A DNA stretch of 33,591 nt from Eubacterium ramulus (GTDB lineage: Bacteria; Bacillota; Clostridia; Lachnospirales; Lachnospiraceae), in contig NZ_JRFU01000029.1 in the NCBI RefSeq assembly GCF_003122485.1, positions 1-33,591 on the forward strand. The letters run 5' to 3'. This document shows, piece by piece, positions 1 through 7,775 of this stretch (the first letter of the stretch is position 1; the number at the start of each line of letters is the position of its first letter). The notes under the pieces are model-generated. The model was not told the DNA's origin. It ran no database searches and saw nothing but the letters and a program-made list of their open reading frames with translations. The position numbers and the translations under genes were made by a program.

Positions 1-8
1 CACTGAGA

Positions 9-55
9 AAGACTTGTTATTACTCACCACTTGCAGAAGTGGGAGTCTTCTCGAT
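9..55. repeat. Structured hairpin sequence at window start
   Basis: An imperfect hairpin is visible: CCACTT pairs with AAGTGG and AAGACT further out pairs with AGTCTT. Similar small GTGGGAG-type hairpins occur at 26508-26530 and near 33511-33563. They could be remnants of IS200/IS605-type ends or terminators of a gene outside the window. I cannot decide. Confidence 0.3.
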
Positions 56-80
56 TGAGATAAATTAATGCCTTTTTAAA

Positions 81-96
81 TGTTTCACGTGAAACA
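81..96. promoter_or_regulatory. parS: parS site 1
   Basis: The perfect 16-bp palindrome TGTTTCACGTGAAACA matches the bacterial chromosomal parS consensus. It is the ParB/Spo0J loading site and lies upstream of the parA-parB operon. Confidence 0.95.
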
Positions 97-203
97 TTAT
101 AACTTATACTTTTTTATTGTCGCCCGCTCATTTTTCAATTTTTTTCTTTCTATTTTCCATCTGCATTTTTTAATCACAACTTACTATTTTTAAGTTCCAT
201 TTA

Positions 204-219
204 CGTTTCACGTGAAACA
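204..219. promoter_or_regulatory. parS: parS site 2
   Basis: CGTTTCACGTGAAACA differs from the perfect palindrome only at its first base. It is the second of three parS sites within about 200 bp. Confidence 0.9.
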
Positions 220-268
220 GTTTTTCCATACGAATCTATTTTTATCCATGTTTCACACTTTTTTTAGA

Positions 269-284
269 TGTTTCACGTGAAACA
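269..284. promoter_or_regulatory. parS: parS site 3
   Basis: A third, perfect TGTTTCACGTGAAACA. A further half-site, TGTTTCAC, is at 249-256. The cluster suggests a strong ParB nucleation zone immediately upstream of its own operon. Confidence 0.93.
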
Positions 285-317
285 TTTTGTTTTTTTGTAG
301 ATATCCATTTTAAAAAG

Positions 318-326
318 TGTTATACT
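318..326 (+). promoter_or_regulatory. Possible extended -10 promoter for parAB
   Basis: TGTTATACT is an extended -10 element with no convincing -35. The same nine bases form the -10 of the small gene at 33121. It would give a long leader of about 170 nt before parA. Nothing else in 1-494 looks coding. Confidence 0.35.
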
Positions 327-506
327 CAAAAAAGTAATATTTCACAGTATAAAAATGCCGATATGTAGTTGTGCAATATTTTTTTTAAACATAGCAGCTT
401 ACACTGATAAAATTACGTACAGTCTACAGTCTCATATGCGTATAACTTGAATTTTCGCATAAATACTGATGAAATCAGAGTATAACTAACAGGAATGAGG
501 AAACTT

Positions 507-1274
507 ATGGGAAGAATTATTGCAATTGCAAATCAGAAGGGTGGCGTTGGAAAAACAACCACCACGATCAACCTTTCTGCTTGTCTGGCAGAAGCCGGCA
601 AAAAAGTATTGACCATTGACATGGATCCACAGGGAAATACCACCAGCGGATTAGGTGTCGATAAAAACGAATGTGAAAATACAGTCTATGAATTAATTCT
701 TGGAGAATGCAGTTTTCAGGAATCTCTTGTACATACAGAGTTCGAAGGTCTTGATCTGATCCCATCCAATGTCAATCTGGCGGGAGCAGAGATTGAATTA
801 TTAAACATTGAGAACCGTGAATATGTACTTCACAATGAAATTGAAAAAGTAAAAGATGATTATGATTTCATTATCATCGATTGCCCTCCTTCCTTAAATA
901 TGCTTACTGTCAATGCTATGACAACTGCCACAACCGTTTTGGTCCCGATTCAGTGTGAATATTATGCGCTGGAAGGTCTGACACAGTTAATGTACACCAT
1001 CAATCTGGTACAGGAGCGACTGAATCCATTATTAAAAATGGAAGGTGTCGTATTTACCATGTATGATGCACGTACAAATCTTTCTCTGCAAGTTGTGGAA
1101 AATGTCAAAGAGAATCTGGACACAACCATTTACAAAACCATTATTCCGCGAAATGTACGACTGGCAGAAGCACCAAGTCACGGAAAACCGATCAACGTAT
1201 ATGATCCACGGTCAACCGGTGCCGAAAGCTACCGTTTACTTGCGCAGGAAGTAATAGACAGAGAGGACGATTAA
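507..1274 (+). CDS. parA: ParA/Soj chromosome partition ATPase
   Basis: This is a cytosolic Walker-type ATPase that works with ParB and parS in segregating the origin region and regulating replication initiation. The deviant Walker A motif KGGVGKTT lies at residues 11-18, the DMDPQGN segment at about 38-44, and the Walker B region IIIDCPPS at about 120-127. The protein is about 255 residues, the usual Soj length. An ATG at 495 is in frame, but the ATG at 507 is preferred: GAGGA lies five bases before it, and MGRIIAIANQKGG is the normal family N-terminus. parB follows after 5 bp, so the two form one operon. Three parS sites upstream and the DUF4446 and DUF3881 genes downstream mark this as the host copy, unlike the mobile ParA at 5672. 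Confidence 0.96.
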   Translation: MGRIIAIANQKGGVGKTTTTINLSACLAEAGKKVLTIDMDPQGNTTSGLGVDKNECENTVYELILGECSFQESLVHTEFEGLDLIPSNVNLAGAEIELLNIENREYVLHNEIEKVKDDYDFIIIDCPPSLNMLTVNAMTTATTVLVPIQCEYYALEGLTQLMYTINLVQERLNPLLKMEGVVFTMYDARTNLSLQVVENVKENLDTTIYKTIIPRNVRLAEAPSHGKPINVYDPRSTGAESYRLLAQEVIDREDD

Positions 1275-1279
1275 TCAAT

Positions 1280-2209
1280 ATGGCAGCAAAAAAAGGTGGG
1301 CTCGGGAAAGGACTGGATTCCCTACTCGTGAACAAAGTAAATAAAACAGAAGCTGCAGAGAAACCTGCTACAGCTTCCACCACAACAACTACAAAGAAGA
1401 AGAGTACCAAAAAAGAAACACCTGACAGTATGGTAAAAATCTCCCTGGTAGAACCAAATCGGGAGCAGCCAAGAAAGCATTTTGATGAGGACGGATTGCT
1501 AGAACTGGCAGAATCCATTAAACAGTATGGCATTTTACAGCCACTGTTAGTTCAGGAAAAGAACGGATATTATGAAATCATTGCAGGAGAGCGTCGCTGG
1601 AGAGCAGCAAAACTGGCAGGTTTAAAGGAAGTGCCTGTCATTATCCGCAAACTTACCGATCAGCAGATCGTAGAAATTTCACTGATTGAGAATATCCAGC
1701 GTGAAGATCTGAACCCAATTGAGGAAGCACAGGCATATCGCAGATTAATGGAAGAATTTCATTTAAAACAGGATGAAATCGCCGAACGTGTTTCCAAAAG
1801 CAGAACAGCAGTAACCAACTCCATGCGTCTGCTCAAACTTTCCAAACAGGTTCAGCAGATGGTGATCGATGAAATGATTTCTACCGGTCATGCCCGTTGC
1901 CTGATTTCCATTGAAGATCAGGAATTACAGCATCAGCTGGCACTTCGTATTTTTGATGAAAAACTCAGTGTACGTGAAACAGAAAAACTGGTCAGAAAAT
2001 TACTTCAGGACGACGATACATCAAAGAAAAAGGAAAAAGATCCTGTATTATCTGCCATTTATGCAGATCTGGCCGATCAGATGAAACGTATCTTTGGAAC
2101 CAAAGTAGAAATTCATCAGAAAAACGACCAAAAAGGAAAAATTGAAATTGAATATTACTCACAGGACGAATTAAACCGTCTGGTTGAACTTATTCAGAGT
2201 ATTCAGTAA
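1280..2209 (+). CDS. parB: ParB/Spo0J centromere-binding protein
   Basis: ParB loads at parS, hydrolyses CTP and spreads along DNA. It has the typical basic N-terminus (AAKKGGLGKGLDSLL) followed by a Ser/Thr/Lys-rich linker at about residues 20-45. The CTP-binding ParB domain holds GERRWRA at about 103-109 and a LIENIQREDLNPIEEA box at about 134-149. A helix-turn-helix covers about 160-184 (QDEIAERVSKSRTAVTN). A C-terminal dimerisation segment ends in LVELIQSIQ. The length of 309 residues is slightly above the typical Spo0J. It starts 5 bp after parA with GAGAGGA upstream. Its expected targets are the parS sites at 81, 204 and 269. A weak half-parS (TACGTGAAACA) lies inside its own coding sequence near 1971. 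Confidence 0.95.
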   Translation: MAAKKGGLGKGLDSLLVNKVNKTEAAEKPATASTTTTTKKKSTKKETPDSMVKISLVEPNREQPRKHFDEDGLLELAESIKQYGILQPLLVQEKNGYYEIIAGERRWRAAKLAGLKEVPVIIRKLTDQQIVEISLIENIQREDLNPIEEAQAYRRLMEEFHLKQDEIAERVSKSRTAVTNSMRLLKLSKQVQQMVIDEMISTGHARCLISIEDQELQHQLALRIFDEKLSVRETEKLVRKLLQDDDTSKKKEKDPVLSAIYADLADQMKRIFGTKVEIHQKNDQKGKIEIEYYSQDELNRLVELIQSIQ

Positions 2210-2340
2210 CCCAACAACTTTTGCAGGACATCAGAACCTGAATCTGCCAGAAACTGAATACACTAAAAATAGAATGTGCTGGAATCACAGATATCATCTG
2301 ATTGTCCTCAAAATTTCAAAAACGAAGAGAGGACTAAACA

Positions 2341-2868
2341 TTGGATTATTTAAAATTGCATATTGAAGATCTGACCGGCATCAGTCTTGATGTGATCACC
2401 GCCGGTCTCGCCGCCCTTGTTCTGATTCTGATCATCATCATGATCATAAACGGAGTCAAGATGCGCAAATTGAAAAAACGTTACGAAGCATTTATGTCCG
2501 GCAAAAATGCCGCTTCCTTAGAGGATACCCTGGTAAAACGTCTGAATCAGGTAGATGATCTGATTGCTTCCGATGAGGATACAAAACGCAAAGTTCAGAT
2601 GGTTCTTGACCACCTTGACAATACTTACCAGAAAGTCGGACTTGTAAAATACGATGCCTTCAATGAGATGGGCGGCAAACTTTCCTTCTCCCTTGCACTG
2701 TTAAACCGAAAAAATGACGGATTTATTATCAACGCAATGCACAGCAGAGAAGGCTGCTACACTTATATCAAAGAGATTATCAACGGCAACTCTGTGATCA
2801 TGCTTGCAGATGAAGAAAGAGAAGCTCTTGATATGGCATTAGAAAACACCTATGAACAGGGAAAATAA
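2341..2868 (+). CDS. DUF4446-like single-pass membrane protein
   Basis: A 175-residue protein with one transmembrane helix at about residues 15-37 (AGLAALVLILIIIMIIN). A basic juxtamembrane segment and a soluble domain follow, the latter with a coiled-coil-prone stretch at about 55-100. I recognise the family as DUF4446, which commonly follows parB in Clostridia; the function is unknown to me. The start is TTG, chosen because GAGAGGA lies at an ideal distance and no ATG fits. The gap after parB is 131 bp with no evident terminator, so co-transcription is possible. The next gene follows after 3 bp. Confidence 0.8.
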   Translation: MDYLKLHIEDLTGISLDVITAGLAALVLILIIIMIINGVKMRKLKKRYEAFMSGKNAASLEDTLVKRLNQVDDLIASDEDTKRKVQMVLDHLDNTYQKVGLVKYDAFNEMGGKLSFSLALLNRKNDGFIINAMHSREGCYTYIKEIINGNSVIMLADEEREALDMALENTYEQGK

Positions 2869-2871
2869 TCT

Positions 2872-3759
2872 ATGATACATACATTTTTAAGATCTATTGG
2901 ATTTCGCGATCTTACCAAAAATGCAGAACTGTACCCCGTACTGGAATCTATTTTGAATCGTCCGGATGAACAGACCATTGTAACCGATGAAACAGGAAAC
3001 GAATTTGCATGTTTCTCCAAAAATTTTGGAACCGACATTGGCATTATGGTTTGTGGAAATTTCATCAACGACAAAGAATTTCGTATGGAATATTATTATC
3101 CTTATCTGCACGGCTCTCAGATCACCACAAATGAGATGATCGAAATTGAACGCCACGCAGGAAGAGAGGCATTTGCCGGAATCTGTGACGAATTAAAATT
3201 AGGCGTCACACTGATTTTTTATATTGAAAATATTGCTGATGTGCTGCGTGAGAAAAAATATGCACTGCATGGCACACGTGGACCGGAAAACGCTGTATTG
3301 GCAGGTCTCTCTACCGGCGGAAAAATTCTGTTGCCAGTTATGAAAACAAGTAAGATGCTGGCAAACAAAGAAAAATCTTCTGAACAGCGGTTAAACCTGA
3401 TGAAACAGGCACGGGACGGAAATAAAGGTGCCATGGAAAACCTGACCATGAACGACATGGATCTGTATTCCTCCCTTTCCAGACGTGTTATGAAGGAAGA
3501 TGTTCTTTCTATTGTAGAGAGCAGTTTCATTCCATACGGAATCGAAAGTGATCAGTATGTTGTGATCGGAGAAATTCTGAATTTTTATGAAGCAGAAAAC
3601 AATCTGAGCAATGAAAAGCTCTGGATTCTGACCCTCAACTGTAACAACCTGATTTTTGACATTTGTATCAACCAGAAAGATCTGCTAGGCGAACCGGAAG
3701 TAGGACGCCGTTTTAAAGGCAGAATCTGGCTACAGGGACATGTCAATTACGGGTATTAA
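2872..3759 (+). CDS. DUF3881-like cytosolic protein
   Basis: A 295-residue soluble protein without signal peptide or transmembrane helix. I recognise it as the Lachnospiraceae-type DUF3881 family by its N-terminus (MIHTFLRSIGF) and the internal ALHGTRGPENAVLAG segment. No catalytic motif is evident and no function can be assigned. It starts 3 bp after the DUF4446 gene and is followed by a strong terminator. It is therefore the last gene of the parA-parB-DUF4446-DUF3881 unit and the last clear host gene before the island. Confidence 0.75.
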   Translation: MIHTFLRSIGFRDLTKNAELYPVLESILNRPDEQTIVTDETGNEFACFSKNFGTDIGIMVCGNFINDKEFRMEYYYPYLHGSQITTNEMIEIERHAGREAFAGICDELKLGVTLIFYIENIADVLREKKYALHGTRGPENAVLAGLSTGGKILLPVMKTSKMLANKEKSSEQRLNLMKQARDGNKGAMENLTMNDMDLYSSLSRRVMKEDVLSIVESSFIPYGIESDQYVVIGEILNFYEAENNLSNEKLWILTLNCNNLIFDICINQKDLLGEPEVGRRFKGRIWLQGHVNYGY

Positions 3760-3791
3760 TTTCATACAGTGATACATTATATTAAATATAG

Positions 3792-3846
3792 AGCATTTCC
3801 TGTATACACAGACCACACAAAAACAAACACAGGAAATGCTTTATTA
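3792..3846 (+). terminator. Rho-independent terminator of the parAB operon
   Basis: A perfect 12-bp stem, AGCATTTCCTGT with ACAGGAAATGCT, encloses a 25-nt loop and is followed by a T-rich run. It closes the operon 33 bp after the last gene. Confidence 0.88.
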
Positions 3847-3965
3847 TTTTTATTATGATAAAGTGCAGGAAAATACTTTTTTATAATAACATAACAATAG
3901 AAGTAACAATTTTACATAATATAGGAACCGCCTTTTTATTACGATCGCATTTTTAGGATGAATGC

Positions 3966-3994
3966 TTGCAGAAAACATGGTTCTCTGCTATGAT
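3966..3994 (+). promoter_or_regulatory. Sigma-A promoter of the split tRNA-Arg
   Basis: TTGCAG at 3966-3971 and TATGAT at 3989-3994 are separated by exactly 17 bp and end 27 bp before the first base of the tRNA 5' half. The promoter stayed with the 5' half and now reads into the island. Confidence 0.75.
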
Positions 3995-4020
3995 AGAGAA
4001 GTTAGCAATCATATTTTTAT

Positions 4021-4061
4021 GTTCTCGTAGTTAAATGGATATAACAAGCGCCTCCTAAGAG
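4021..4061 (+). pseudogene. 5' half of disrupted tRNA-Arg(CCU), island attL
   Basis: It reads as a tRNA up to the anticodon loop: acceptor strand GTTCTCG, D-stem GTTA/TAAC with an eight-base loop, anticodon 5' stem AGCGC, and loop CTCCTAA with anticodon CCT. After CTCCTAAGAG the sequence stops looking like a tRNA, with no variable loop or T-arm. The missing 3' half lies at 18260-18300. The two acceptor strands pair along all seven positions, with one G-T wobble. Confidence 0.8.
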
Positions 4062-4090
4062 AAAGCCGAGGCATTCCCCAAAGGGAAAAA

Positions 4091-4201
4091 ATGAAAAACA
4101 ACTTTCAGTTCGAATCTATTCTGAAAAATGCCAAAGGTGACAACAAAGCATTCACCAAATTGGGGAACGTTCTAATGTTACCAACTCAAAAAAATCTGTA
4201 G
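4091..4201 (+). CDS. Small open reading frame, unknown
   Basis: A 36-codon frame starts MKNNFQFESILKNAKG and ends LPTQKNL. AAAGGGA lies a few bases before the ATG. It sits just inside the left end of the island, downstream of the captured tRNA promoter. The N-terminus loosely resembles the first residues of mobile-element sigma-like regulators, which may mean it is a truncated start of such a gene. There is no further support that it is translated. Confidence 0.3.
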   Translation: MKNNFQFESILKNAKGDNKAFTKLGNVLMLPTQKNL

Positions 4202-4202
4202 A

Positions 4203-4231
4203 TTGACAACTCAAAAAAGAGTTGATAATCT
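4203..4231 (+). promoter_or_regulatory. Candidate promoter of the intact tRNA-Arg
   Basis: TTGACA at 4203-4208 and TAATCT at 4226-4231 are 17 bp apart. The spacer holds an inverted repeat, CAACTC/GAGTTG. Transcription would start about 55 bp before the complete tRNA gene. Confidence 0.5.
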
Positions 4232-4291
4232 TATATATGGCCGAAGGGAAAAATCCCAGAAACCCAGTAAAATCAAGGGTTTGCGGCATGT

Positions 4292-4365
4292 GTCGTCATA
4301 GCTCAGCTGGATAGAGCACTCGCCTCCTAAGCGAGGGGTCGGAGGTTCAAATCCTCTTGGCGACG
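4292..4365 (+). tRNA. tRNA-Arg (anticodon CCU), intact
   Basis: A complete 74-base cloverleaf. Acceptor GTCGTCA pairs with TGGCGAC. The D-stem is GCTC/GAGC, the anticodon stem CTCGC/GCGAG with loop CTCCTAA, and the T-stem GGAGG/CCTCT with loop TTCAAAT. No CCA is encoded. It reads the AGG codon. It has the same anticodon as the tRNA gene split by the island, but a different body sequence, and it lies 230 bp inside the island. It may therefore substitute for the broken host gene. It also keeps the CGCCTCCTAAG core that an integrase could use. Confidence 0.95.
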
Positions 4366-4371
4366 GGCTTC

Positions 4372-4421
4372 AAAGCGTTCGAAAATGTTAGCTGGATTAG
4401 CTGACAACGAACGCTTTTGTT
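4372..4421 (+). terminator. Terminator after intact tRNA-Arg
   Basis: AAAGCGTTCG at 4372-4381 pairs perfectly with CGAACGCTTT at 4408-4417 and is followed by TTGTTATTTT. The loop contains the first two TTAGCTG repeats. Confidence 0.75.
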
Positions 4422-4692
4422 ATTTTCAAATCACGTTCGTGACACGAAATTCCATTCAAAATGATCAATTTCCAGCTAACGCAATCCGATTTTTGTTAGC
4501 TGACAGCTAATCAAAATTGCCGGTTTGCAAACATGGGTTTTAGGAAGTCCAGCTAACATTTGGGTTCCGCTCCGTTGTCACCCCTTATTCGGGGATGTAA
4601 ATCAGAGAAAAGGCGGGAAAAGAAACAATCTCTCCCAAACCTGCAAACATAAATTAGCTGAAACAGTATTCAATTCTATTAGCTACAGCTAA
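4388..4692. repeat. TTAGCTG repeat cluster upstream of mobile parB
   Basis: The heptamer TTAGCTG or its complement CAGCTAA occurs at 4388, 4397, 4473, 4496, 4504, 4550, 4654 and 4686, and as the variant TTAGCTA at 4679. Two pairs form palindromes: TTAGCTGACAGCTAA at 4496-4510 and TTAGCTACAGCTAA at 4679-4692. Placement directly before a parB-parA pair suggests a centromere-like or operator site. Integrase arm sites are the alternative. Confidence 0.65.
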
Positions 4693-4706
4693 TGGTCAAA
4701 CAGCAA

Positions 4707-4756
4707 TGTCTGTTTGGAACTTTTCTTACAACAAAAGTTCCAGGCAGGCATTTTTT
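4707..4756 (+). terminator. Hairpin plus T-run in leader of mobile parB (possible attenuator)
   Basis: GGAACTTTT at 4716-4724 pairs with AAAAGTTCC at 4733-4741. It is extended by TGTCTG pairing with the CAGGCA segment, then a run of six T. It lies between the repeat cluster and the parB start. A comparable hairpin plus T-run precedes the related gene at 18611, so the arrangement is probably functional, either as an attenuator or as insulation from tRNA transcription. Confidence 0.65.
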
Positions 4757-4787
4757 ATTTCCTGAATCCTGGAGGAAAGGAGTCAAG

Positions 4788-5657
4788 ATGACTGATGCAA
4801 ACAGACAATCAGGAGAAAAAGAAGAAAGAATCATAGAAATTGAGATTGAACGTCTCCGCCCTTTTAAGGAACATCCGTTTCAGGTGAAAGATGATAAGGA
4901 AATGTTTCTTCTGCAGGAAAGCATTGAGAAATATGGAATCTTAAATCCGCTGATCGTCAGACCGGTACCGGATGGCTACTATGAAATCATATCCGGTCAC
5001 AGAAGAAAACATGCTGCAGAGAAACTGGGATACCGTAAAGTACCGGTGATCATCCGGGTATTAAGTGAAGATGATTCCATCTTAAGCATGGTGGATTCGA
5101 ATCTTCATAGAGAACGGATCAGCTACAGTGAAAAGGCTTTTGCTTACAAATTAAAGAATGACGTATTGAAAAGAAAAAGTGGTCGAAAAAAGAGCCAAGT
5201 TGACCACAAAAAAACAAGAAAACGTTCGATAGATATTATCAGTGAGGATTGTGGTGATAGCCCAAAACAAGTGCAGCGTTATATTTCACTGACAAAGCTG
5301 ATACCAGAAATGTTGCAGAAGCTGGATGATGAAATTATTTCTTTTTGCCCGGCTGTGGAAATAGCAGCACTGAAAGAAAATGAACAAAGAGAACTGCTTA
5401 AAGCAATGGATTATGCACAGGCGATTCCGTCACTCTCACAGGCTCAACGGATAAAGCAGCTGAGTAAAGAAAAACAGTTATCGCTGGAAAAGATGGAAGA
5501 AATCATGTGTGAAGTTAAAAAGGGTGAGATCACAAGAGTGGCATTCACAAACGAGCAGTTACACAAGTATTTTCCAAATTCCTATACACCGGCAATGATG
5601 AAACGGGAAATACTGGCACTGCTGAAATTATGGAAAAAAGAATCATGGGAAAGTTAA
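4788..5657 (+). CDS. Mobile-element ParB-like partition protein
   Basis: A 289-residue ParB/Spo0J-family DNA-binding protein of the kind found at one end of conjugative elements. The N-terminal ParB domain holds EIERLRPFKEHPF at about residues 19-31, ISGHRRKHAAEKLG at about 67-80 (in place of the chromosomal GERRWRA) and SNLHRERISYSEKAFAY at about 106-122. A basic patch (KRKSGRKKSQ) and a helix-turn-helix-like region follow. An in-frame ATG at 4692 is rejected because it lies in the repeat palindrome, upstream of the leader hairpin; the ATG at 4788 has GGAGGAAAGGAG before it. The ParA gene follows after 14 bp. Only about 30% of positions appear shared with the host ParB, so the two systems should not cross-react. 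Confidence 0.88.
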   Translation: MTDANRQSGEKEERIIEIEIERLRPFKEHPFQVKDDKEMFLLQESIEKYGILNPLIVRPVPDGYYEIISGHRRKHAAEKLGYRKVPVIIRVLSEDDSILSMVDSNLHRERISYSEKAFAYKLKNDVLKRKSGRKKSQVDHKKTRKRSIDIISEDCGDSPKQVQRYISLTKLIPEMLQKLDDEIISFCPAVEIAALKENEQRELLKAMDYAQAIPSLSQAQRIKQLSKEKQLSLEKMEEIMCEVKKGEITRVAFTNEQLHKYFPNSYTPAMMKREILALLKLWKKESWES

Positions 5658-5671
5658 AGGAGGAAGAAATC

Positions 5672-6430
5672 ATGTGTAAAGTTATATCCGTAGTAAACCA
5701 GAAAGGTGGAGTCGGCAAGACCACCACAACCGTAAATGTAGGTATTGGACTGGCAAGAGAAGGTAAAAAAGTACTGTTGATTGATGCAGATCCGCAGGGG
5801 AGTTTAACAGCAAGTCTTGGATATGAAGAACCGGATGATCTTCGAATTACACTGGCAACAATGATGATGGATGTTATCAATGAAGAAGATATTAATCTGG
5901 AAGATGGTATCTTACATCATCAGGAAAATGTAGATCTGCTTCCAGCAAATATTGAGCTTTCCGCACTGGAAGTAACGATGGGAAATGTTATGAGCAGAGA
6001 AATGATCATGAAAGAATATATCGATGCGATAAGATCCCGATACGATTATATCCTGATCGACTGTATGCCAAGTCTTGGTATGATGACAATCAATGCACTG
6101 GTTTCTTCCGATTCCGTGCTGATACCTGTACAGGCCGCATATCTGCCTGTTAAAGGACTTCAACAGCTGATTAAGACCATTCTTACAGTAAAGAAAAGAT
6201 TGAATCGGAAACTGGCGATTGAGGGCATTCTCCTGACTATGGTAGATTTCAGAACCAATTACGCAAGGGACATTGCATCAAGAGTACATACAACCTACGG
6301 AAGTCAGATTGAGGTATTTGAAAATGTGATCCCGATGTCTGTAAAAGCTGCTGAGACCAGTGCGGAAGGAAAAAGTATCTACATGCACTGCCCGAAGGGA
6401 AAAGTGGCTGAGGTATACTTAAAAAACTGA
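5672..6430 (+). CDS. Mobile-element ParA-like ATPase, C-terminus altered
   Basis: A ParA-family ATPase of 252 residues: KGGVGKTT at about 10-17, DADPQGS at about 38-44, and LIDCMPSLGMM for Walker B at about 127-137. The start at 5672 is preferred over the ATG at 5630 because AAAGGAGGAAG precedes it and it yields the normal MCKVISVVNQKGG start. It partners the ParB-like gene 14 bp upstream. The last residues KVAEVYLKN end abruptly. The sequence in the other frame across the stop already reads as the missing start of a MATE transporter, so the natural C-terminus (about ten residues) was probably replaced at a deletion junction near 6412-6420. Confidence 0.9.
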   Translation: MCKVISVVNQKGGVGKTTTTVNVGIGLAREGKKVLLIDADPQGSLTASLGYEEPDDLRITLATMMMDVINEEDINLEDGILHHQENVDLLPANIELSALEVTMGNVMSREMIMKEYIDAIRSRYDYILIDCMPSLGMMTINALVSSDSVLIPVQAAYLPVKGLQQLIKTILTVKKRLNRKLAIEGILLTMVDFRTNYARDIASRVHTTYGSQIEVFENVIPMSVKAAETSAEGKSIYMHCPKGKVAEVYLKN

Positions 6431-6438
6431 TTGCATTT

Positions 6439-7728
6439 ATGATACCGGTGCTGGGAGCATTGATCCTGCAGGCGGCATACGGTGCAGTGGATCTTCTGGT
6501 AGTTGGAAGATTCGGTTCTACATCCGGGCTTTCAGCGGTTTCTACGGGAAGTCAGGTATTGAATCTTGTAACTTTTGTAGTGACACAGTTTGCAATGGGT
6601 ATTACGGTACTGATTGCGAGATATCTCGGTGAAAAGAGACCAGAGCAGATTGGATCGGTCATTGGCGGATCAGCAGTTGTATTTACGATGATTGCAGTCG
6701 GATTATTTATCGTTATGGTTGGATTTGCACATCCAATCTCAGTCCTGATGCAGGCTCCGAAAGAGGCGGTTGAGCTGACCTCGGTATATGTGCGTATCTG
6801 CGGAGGCGGTATTTTCTTTATTGTTGCATACAATCTTTTATCAGCAATTTTCCGTGGACTGGGGGACAGTAAATCACCGTTGCTATTTGTATTTGTTGCA
6901 TGTATTGTAAATGTGATCGGAGATATAGTACTTGTGGCAGGATTTCATATGGACGTAGCAGGTGCGGCGATTGCAACTGTTACAGCGCAGGCACTCAGCG
7001 TAGTATTTGCTATTGTTATTCTGATCAAAAAGGAACTTCCATTTAAGATTACCAGAAAAGATTTCGGGTTGAATAGTCAGTGTAAGAAATTCCTAAAGAT
7101 CGGACTTCCGCTTGCACTGCAGGAGTTCCTGACACAGATGTCCTTCCTGGCACTTTGTGCATTTGTGAACCGGCTTGGCCTAGAAGCTTCTTCGGGTTAC
7201 GGTGTTGCATGTAAGATTGTCAACTTTGCGATGCTGGTTCCAAGTGCGCTGATGCAGTCGATGGCATCCTTTGTATCTCAGAACATCGGAGCAGGCAAGG
7301 CAAAGCGTGCGAAGAAATCCATGTTTACCGGAATCGGTGTTGGCCTGGTTGTGGGATGTATAGTATTTTTATTGGTGATGTTTGGAGGCGATATACTAGC
7401 AGGGTTCTTCACAACGGATGTAGCCGTTATCCAGAAAGGGTATGCATATCTGAAAGGATTCGCACTGGAAACAATCGTGACAGCAATTCTGTTCAGTATG
7501 GTCGGATATTTCAATGGTAATAACAAGACGGTATGGGTAATGACACAGGGATTAATCCAGACATTGCTGGTACGTCTTCCATTTGCCTATGTGATGAGTA
7601 TCCAGCCGAATGCAAGCCTGACGAAGATCGGTCTTGCGGCACCAGTATCGACAATGGTGGGAATCGTGCTAAATGTTGGATTTTATATTTATCTTGACCG
7701 TGCAGAGAAAAAAAGTAACGCTTTATAA
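6439..7728 (+). CDS. MATE-family efflux transporter, 5'-truncated
   Basis: A multi-helix membrane protein of the MATE family, which exports cationic drugs or metabolites using Na+ or H+ gradients. There are 429 codons and about 12 hydrophobic helices. The usual N-terminal motif is recognisable as AAYGAVDLLVVGRFG, followed by the family pattern SAVSTGSQVLNLVTF and a central GLGDSKSPL. Family members normally begin 10-20 residues earlier. Those residues are visible in frame upstream of the first ATG (LKKLIAF) and run without a start codon into the parA 3' end. No ribosome site precedes the ATG at 6439. It is probably a pseudogene by 5' loss, although the membrane domains are otherwise open. Confidence 0.8.
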   Translation: MIPVLGALILQAAYGAVDLLVVGRFGSTSGLSAVSTGSQVLNLVTFVVTQFAMGITVLIARYLGEKRPEQIGSVIGGSAVVFTMIAVGLFIVMVGFAHPISVLMQAPKEAVELTSVYVRICGGGIFFIVAYNLLSAIFRGLGDSKSPLLFVFVACIVNVIGDIVLVAGFHMDVAGAAIATVTAQALSVVFAIVILIKKELPFKITRKDFGLNSQCKKFLKIGLPLALQEFLTQMSFLALCAFVNRLGLEASSGYGVACKIVNFAMLVPSALMQSMASFVSQNIGAGKAKRAKKSMFTGIGVGLVVGCIVFLLVMFGGDILAGFFTTDVAVIQKGYAYLKGFALETIVTAILFSMVGYFNGNNKTVWVMTQGLIQTLLVRLPFAYVMSIQPNASLTKIGLAAPVSTMVGIVLNVGFYIYLDRAEKKSNAL

Positions 7729-7775
7729 ATCATTATATGTTTAAAAAAGGGAGCGGGAGAGACACTGCAGGTAAT

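Noticed and set aside
4692-4787. N-terminal extension of the mobile ParB from ATG 4692
   Set aside because: It starts in a TTAGCTA/CAGCTAA palindrome and reads through a terminator-like hairpin; the ATG at 4788 has a strong ribosome site.
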